From positions 23,218-87,217 of the forward strand of contig JAKSJO010000008.1 in the NCBI GenBank assembly GCA_024398125.1: a DNA stretch of 64,000 bases, written 5' to 3'. Shown piece after piece: positions 60,982 to 64,000 of this stretch. The stretch comes from Bacteroidales bacterium (GTDB lineage Bacteria > Bacteroidota > Bacteroidia > Bacteroidales > UBA932). Each line of letters begins with the position of its first letter. Position 1 is the stretch's first letter. The notes beneath the pieces are model-generated. The model saw only the letters and a program-made list of their open reading frames with translations. It had not been told where the DNA came from and did not search any database. The position numbers and the translations under genes are program-made.

Positions 60982-61455
60982 ATGCAGAACGATCAACTGA
61001 AGTGGTTCGCCACGCGTACAATCCGCGAAAAGTCCTACGTGCTCCAATATCTCGAGTACGAAGGCATCCGCCATGTCGGCATATCTGATCTGAGGACGAT
61101 TTTCTTCCTGCAATGTTCTGACGCAGCAATCCAGCGCCTCAAGTTCGACCTTTACGACAAGCTTCTCATCTATCGTGACGCAGAGAAACACGCCCCAGAG
61201 CCTATCCCGGACCAGGTCATGCAGACATTCCTCATCATGGCGCCGTTCCATGACGAGCCGGTCATCTATCTTTCTGTGGATAATCCCGGGTTCTTTGAAG
61301 GCAAGAAGAAAAAAGTTAAATCAGGAGCTTTTGCCGGATGCGAAGGCATAATCAAGCGCATCAAGGGCGAACGCCGGCTTGTTGTAAAGATCAACGACAG
61401 AGCGGCCATCGCCACCCCATACATCCCCAAGGAACAGCTTGAGGATGCAGAATAG
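60982..61455 (+). CDS. NusG-like (UpxY-type) transcription antitermination factor
   Basis: The 157-aa protein has an NGN-like domain (KWFATRTIREKSYVLQYLEY at residues 6-25) and a C-terminal KOW-type segment (KVKSGAFAGCEGIIKRIKG, near residues 110-130). This is the two-domain layout of NusG paralogues such as UpxY, which in Bacteroides antiterminate long polysaccharide operons through the operon's untranslated leader. It is preceded by a ~200 nt structured leader and followed after 24 nt by nagB. Polysaccharide genes (rfbA fragment, nucleotide-sugar dehydrogenase) occur from 63.3 kb. Confidence 0.82.
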   Translation: MQNDQLKWFATRTIREKSYVLQYLEYEGIRHVGISDLRTIFFLQCSDAAIQRLKFDLYDKLLIYRDAEKHAPEPIPDQVMQTFLIMAPFHDEPVIYLSVDNPGFFEGKKKKVKSGAFAGCEGIIKRIKGERRLVVKINDRAAIATPYIPKEQLEDAE

Positions 61456-61479
61456 ACAAACCAATTTAACAAATAAACC

Positions 61480-62271
61480 ATGAGAGTAATCATAAATCCA
61501 GACTATGCTGCCATGTCAAAGTGGGCGGCAAACTATGTCGCAGCCAAGATCAACGCTGCAAACCCAACCCCGGAGAAGCCGTTCAAGCTCGGCTGCCCTA
61601 CCGGAAGTTCACCACTCGGCCTCTACAAGGAGCTCATCGCCCTCAACAAGGCAGGCAAGGTATCGTTCCAGAACGTGGTTACTTTCAACATGGACGAGTA
61701 CGTCAACCTTCCCGAGGATCATCCGGAGTCATATCACTCATTCATGTGGACCAACTTCTTCAGCCACATCGACATCAAGCCTGAAAACGTTCATATCCTC
61801 AACGGCAATGCCCCAGACCTCGAGGCTGAGTGCGCTCAGTACGAAGCTGCCATCGCAGCAGCAGGCGGCATCGACCTCTTCATGGGCGGCATCGGCCCTG
61901 ACGGTCACATCGCCTTCAACGAGCCAGGCTCAAGCCTCACCAGCCGTACCCGCGTGAAGACCCTCACCACCGACACCATCATCGCAAACTGCCGCTTCTT
62001 CGACAACAACGTCGACCTCGTCCCTAAGACAGCCCTCACCGTCGGTGTCGGCACAGTCATGGACGCAAAGGAAGTCCTTATTGTCGTCAACGGCCACAAC
62101 AAGGCCCGCGCCCTCCAGCACGGCATCGAGGAAGGAATCAGCCAGATGTGGACAATTTCAGCCCTCCAGATGCACCAGCACGCCATCATCGTCTGCGACG
62201 AAGCAGCCTGCGGCGAGCTCAAGGTCGACACCTACAAGTACTTCAAGGACATCGAGAAGAACAATCTCTAA
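61480..62271 (+). CDS. nagB: Glucosamine-6-phosphate deaminase
   Basis: The 263-aa enzyme has [25 protein letters not shown] (catalytic Asp), and [20 protein letters not shown] with catalytic His, as in E. coli NagB. It converts GlcN-6-P to fructose-6-P and ammonia, feeding amino sugars from wall recycling into glycolysis. It is 24 nt downstream of the NusG-like gene and shares its strand, so it may be within the antiterminated transcript. Confidence 0.95.
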   Translation: MRVIINPDYAAMSKWAANYVAAKINAANPTPEKPFKLGCPTGSSPLGLYKELIALNKAGKVSFQNVVTFNMDEYVNLPEDHPESYHSFMWTNFFSHIDIKPENVHILNGNAPDLEAECAQYEAAIAAAGGIDLFMGGIGPDGHIAFNEPGSSLTSRTRVKTLTTDTIIANCRFFDNNVDLVPKTALTVGVGTVMDAKEVLIVVNGHNKARALQHGIEEGISQMWTISALQMHQHAIIVCDEAACGELKVDTYKYFKDIEKNNL

Positions 62272-62272
62272 G

Positions 62273-62309
62273 ATTTTGGATCAGGGGGTCAGACCCCTTG
62301 ATCCAAAAT
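62273..62309 (+). terminator. Long hairpin after nagB
   Basis: ATTTTGGATCA (62273-62283) is complementary to TGATCCAAAAT (62299-62309), with inner GGGGTC/GACCCC pairing. It is near-perfect over about 17 bp but is not followed by a T-tract. It may be a terminator read from either side or an element boundary. Confidence 0.5.
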
Positions 62310-62329
62310 AGAATGGGAGTTTGACATAA

Positions 62330-62714
62330 TTATTTTGAAGAAAAGAAAATAGACAGTAACTTAGCGACAATTCCCTTAGATTGCGGAGACGCAGGATCAC
62401 TGCCACGAACCAAGCTAGATGCAGCAATCTCTGGGATTTTTTCTGTTAAGAAGGTCTCGTGGAGGTATAGCCTCCTTTCTTTGAGATTGAAGATTACGAC
62501 AACGACACAGATGAACGAATCATCGCCGATTTGTATCGGAGCGGCAATCATTCCCTTTCATGTCAAGCAGCACATCACCCCACGGTGAAGATGCGATTCC
62601 ACCTTGGGAGATGAAGTAATTCAATACTTGTTCTGCGAAAGTGATTCCTTCCCTTGGAAGGAACTCATTGCCTGTAAGATGGCAGACAGGCAGTAAATGG
62701 TGAAAGTCCTTCAT
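62330..62714 (-). pseudogene. Broken accessory gene, possibly phage-type barnase/EndoU-like nuclease domain
   Basis: Two overlapping minus-strand frames, 62714-62520 (64 aa: KDFHHLLPVCHLTGNEFLPR ... GDVLLDMKG) and 62551-62330 (73 aa: MIAAPIQIGDDSFICVVVV, then RRLYLHETFL, ending near SPQSKGIVAKLL), read as one protein if joined at about 62550 with a one-base change. The order LTGNEF - GDVLLD - AAPIxIG - RxYLHE resembles, from memory, the C-terminal nuclease-like domains of large phage/ICE polyvalent proteins, with the middle helix apparently deleted. The family assignment is tentative; the frame break is seen directly. Confidence 0.45.
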
Positions 62715-62892
62715 GACGCCTCAAATCAACAGTTCAATAGACTTCCGCAAAGGTGAGGCGAAGAAACAACACTTTCAAGCCGGAATGCTATTGCATGAAC
62801 CGAAAGTTTTTCGCACTTAATGTACAGATAGTCAATATGATATATGTAATATAATATCTTGGGCTATATATTTAATAAAGCCGCGGATTTTG

Positions 62893-62912
62893 AAAAAGCG
62901 AATAATACTCGC
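62893..62912 (-). terminator. Terminator of the 46-codon gene
   Basis: Minus strand GCGAG-TATTA-TTCGC (62912-62898) is followed by TTTTT (62897-62893). Just upstream GCAGGG-GCCT-CCCTGC forms a second hairpin (about 62910-62925). Confidence 0.55.
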
Positions 62913-62976
62913 AGGGAGGCCCCTGCCGAAGCGAGAACCTCCCCTTGACTAAGACGGATGGCGAGCAGAGCAAGCC

Positions 62977-63117
62977 CTACTTCCTACGGAAGTGAGGCTT
63001 CACGTAAACCTTTTTGCCGTTAACCACACGGAAGTGGCCCCTGACAAAAACAGGCTTACGAACTGGCTCATAGCTGACTTTCAGCTTGAGACCGCCAAAT
63101 GCAAAACAAATCTCCAT
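62977..63117 (-). CDS. Small basic protein (46 aa) with duplicated V-x-V-x-x-H-F-R motif
   Basis: ATG at 63117, TAG at 62979-62977. The product begins MEICFAFGGLKLKVSYEPVR and ends in two similar units, VFVRGHFR and VYVKPHFR, joined by VVNGKK, with a final RRK. It is strongly basic at its C-terminus. The gene has its own TACCTTTG promoter, a ~165-nt structured leader and a terminator, so it looks like an independent unit. The paired H-F-R units suggest nucleic-acid or metal binding, but no function can be assigned. Similar short RGHxR/KPHxR tails are common in Bacteroidota accessory DNA to my recollection. Confidence 0.6.
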   Translation of the reverse strand: MEICFAFGGLKLKVSYEPVRKPVFVRGHFRVVNGKKVYVKPHFRRK

Positions 63118-63285
63118 TATCTTAGGTTATACAATGGGTCTTTAAAGGGTGGCCATCGGGGCTCTAGTGAAGTAGCCCATCCGCTAGGATACAAAAAGGA
63201 CGCCCTATCAGTGAAGATAAAACGTCCTATAATAATGGAAGCCTGTCTTGCTTGGCGAATACCCCAGACTTCATTGTATAACCTA
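63118..63285 (-). ncRNA. Structured leader of the 46-aa gene with 14-bp closing helix and attenuator hairpin
   Basis: TAGGTTATACAATG occurs at 63123-63136 and its exact reverse complement at 63272-63285, so the whole leader can be closed by a perfect 14-bp helix starting at the 5' end. Inside, on the minus strand, AGGACG (63228-63223) pairs with CGTCCT (63203-63198), with TATC/GATA inside, followed by TTTTT: a terminator-like hairpin. GGGCT/AGCCC forms another small stem. Confidence 0.55.
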
Positions 63286-63288
63286 TCG

Positions 63289-63296
63289 CAAAGGTA
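63289..63296 (-). promoter_or_regulatory. -7 box of the 46-aa gene unit
   Basis: TACCTTTG on the minus strand; predicted start about 63283, at the first arm of the 14-bp helix. No clear -33 box is visible. Confidence 0.5.
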
Positions 63297-63336
63297 CGAA
63301 TAAGAACGGGAAAAGCAAGAGTTAGGACACAAAAAG

Positions 63337-63636
63337 GGCCCTATCTCAGTGCTCATGCTCGCGGGCATCCGCGAGATACTCATCATCAGCACCCCACACG
63401 ACCTCCCGGGCTTCAAGCGCCTGCTGGGCGATGGCTCCGACTATGGAGTCGAGTTCACCTATGCCGAGCAGCCATCTCCTGACGGACTGGCCCAGGCCTT
63501 CACAATAGGCAAAGACTTCATCGGCAGCGACTCGGCATGTCTTGTCCTGGGCGACAACATCTTCCAGGGAGCAGGCTTCACCAAGAAGCTCAAAGAGGCA
63601 GTCCGCACAGCAGACGAAGAAAAGAAGGCAGCATAG
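63337..63636 (+). pseudogene. rfbA: Internal fragment of glucose-1-phosphate thymidylyltransferase
   Basis: About 100 codons match the middle of Rfb[50 protein letters not shown] and [17 protein letters not shown]. The N-terminal nucleotide-binding motif (GGxGTRLxPxT) is absent; the frame upstream of PISVL is unrelated. The C-terminus ends at KKAA and stop, before the YGVxEF catalytic region. It cannot be an active dTDP-glucose synthase and is best read as a remnant of a polysaccharide locus. Confidence 0.85.
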
Positions 63637-63639
63637 ATA

Positions 63640-63900
63640 AACGCAGTCAACGGTTATCCGAAAGGATTGTTGTTCGATTCAACAGATTAGCATCAATGAC
63701 AATGGCCCCTCGCACACATGCGCTTTGCGCAAGAGTGTTTAAAGGGGCAAAGTTAGGAAACGCACACTGTCGCCCTTCATGCGATAGAGTGCTCCGAACT
63801 CGCCACTGCTCCCGAAAGGTCGCAGAGGCTCAAACACCGCACACTCTTCCCAGGAGCCTGTCCTGAGCACAGTCGAAGGAAAGAGAGTGCTTCCAACTCC
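63640..63900. repeat. Hairpin-rich region between the rfbA fragment and the sugar dehydrogenase
   Basis: No credible gene. Visible elements: ATCC-GAAA-GGAT with flanking CAAC/GTTG (63651-63670); a T-arm-like TGTTG-TTCGATT-CAACA; a nested stem GCCCCT...AGGGGC (about 63705-63748) around GCGC-TTT-GCGC; a minus-strand TAACTTTG box (63755-63748); and GCACACTCTT...AAGAGAGTGC (about 63838-63890) around CCTGTCCTGAGCACAGTCGA, a word of a widespread bacterial repeat type. Confidence 0.45.
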
Positions 63901-63951
63901 AAAACAGAAAAATAAAGGTAATAATAAACAAACTAAAAATTTACGACTACA

Positions 63952-64000
63952 ATGATCAACGTTGGAATTATCGGATGTGGCTTCGTAGGTGGAGCCCTGA
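63952..64000 (+). CDS. Nucleotide-sugar dehydrogenase, N-terminus only
   Basis: The frame starts at ATG 63952 and runs off the window after 16 codons. MINVGIIGCGFVGGAL is a dinucleotide-binding GxGxxG Rossmann start typical of UDP-glucose/GDP-mannose dehydrogenases, though other NAD(P)-dependent oxidoreductases begin similarly. With the upstream rfbA fragment and NusG-like factor it suggests the start of a surface polysaccharide locus. Confidence 0.6.
   Translation, partial: MINVGIIGCGFVGGAL

Noticed and set aside
62540-62555. Programmed frameshift in the broken nuclease-like gene
   Set aside because: The needed shift is +1 and the AAAGGGA stretch is not a proper -1 slippery heptamer in the incoming frame; decay is simpler.
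63650-63695. A tRNA, suggested by the T-arm-like TGTTG-TTCGATT-CAACA
   Set aside because: No matching acceptor, D or anticodon stems at the right distances; at best a tRNA-like hairpin or att-site remnant.

Overview
The window looks like a chromosomal segment from a Bacteroidales (Bacteroidota) bacterium of roughly 50% GC. Evidence for this: many promoters fit the Bacteroidota pattern TTG/TTTG-N19-22-TAnnTTTG; leaders are A-rich with no clear Shine-Dalgarno; and lineage-typical families are present (WbqC, DUF3078 protein, FadL/OMPP1 porin, TonB-plug-like OMP, UpxY-like NusG paralogue, YitT). Almost everything from 1 to 62.3 kb is densely packed housekeeping sequence with many 1-4 nt gene overlaps. 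The last 1.7 kb is a decayed accessory patch that leads into a polysaccharide locus.

Layout. 1-6.0 kb (minus): proS, DUF3078 protein, tilS, a lipoprotein nuclease, an OM barrel protein and an NlpC/P60 hydrolase in one tight string. 6.1-9.0 kb (plus): Tyr/Trp-rich lipoprotein and FadL-type porin. 9.0-12.4 kb (minus): lpxD, then lpxC-lpxA-wbqC; lpxC is a free-standing deacetylase rather than the usual LpxC-FabZ fusion. 12.5-17.4 kb (plus): rimP-nusA-infB and tRNA-Gln. 17.8-20.8 kb: large OMP. 20.9-21.2 kb: structured repeat elements that run into the 3' end of phoH (minus). 22.2-27.8 kb (plus): SPOR lipoprotein, M28-like/TonB_C protein, leuS, yitT. 27.9-30.4 kb: membrane AraC regulator, Gly/Met-rich Spy-like protein, RluA-type pseudouridine synthase. 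30.5-33.6 kb: dnaK, then nadD and gmk on the minus strand. 33.7-37.9 kb: fba, FKBP, and a small cluster of TM2-like and other exported proteins of unknown role. 38-41.9 kb: nagK-like kinase, murQ, recR, mntP, corA. 42-47.1 kb: rpsA, rnz, glucosaminidase-LysM, mltG. 47.1-56.5 kb (minus): rel, uvrB, uraA, htpG, acyl-CoA synthetase. 56.7-60.7 kb: HAD phosphatase, TRIC-type channel, LOG protein, Fur, deoD. 60.8-62.3 kb: a ~200 nt structured leader, a NusG-like factor and nagB. 62.3-64 kb: broken nuclease-like gene, a 46-codon basic protein with its own structured leader, an rfbA fragment, and the start of a nucleotide-sugar dehydrogenase.

How the genes fit together: envelope biogenesis dominates (lipid A, peptidoglycan turnover and recycling, OM proteins), with core translation (proS, leuS, infB, rpsA, tilS, tRNA-Gln) and stress response (dnaK, htpG, rel, uvrB).

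The most interesting signals are regulatory. dnaK and htpG share a TGTCAG-N19-CTTTTGAT element with parallel ~60 nt leaders. A family of three-hairpin repeats shows compensatory base changes. There are complex leaders upstream of the NusG-like gene and of the 46-aa gene. Several promoters sit directly in front of terminator-like hairpins, including the nusA operon leader. nadD lacks any canonical start codon. All of this is read by eye; no alignment, folding or database search was run.
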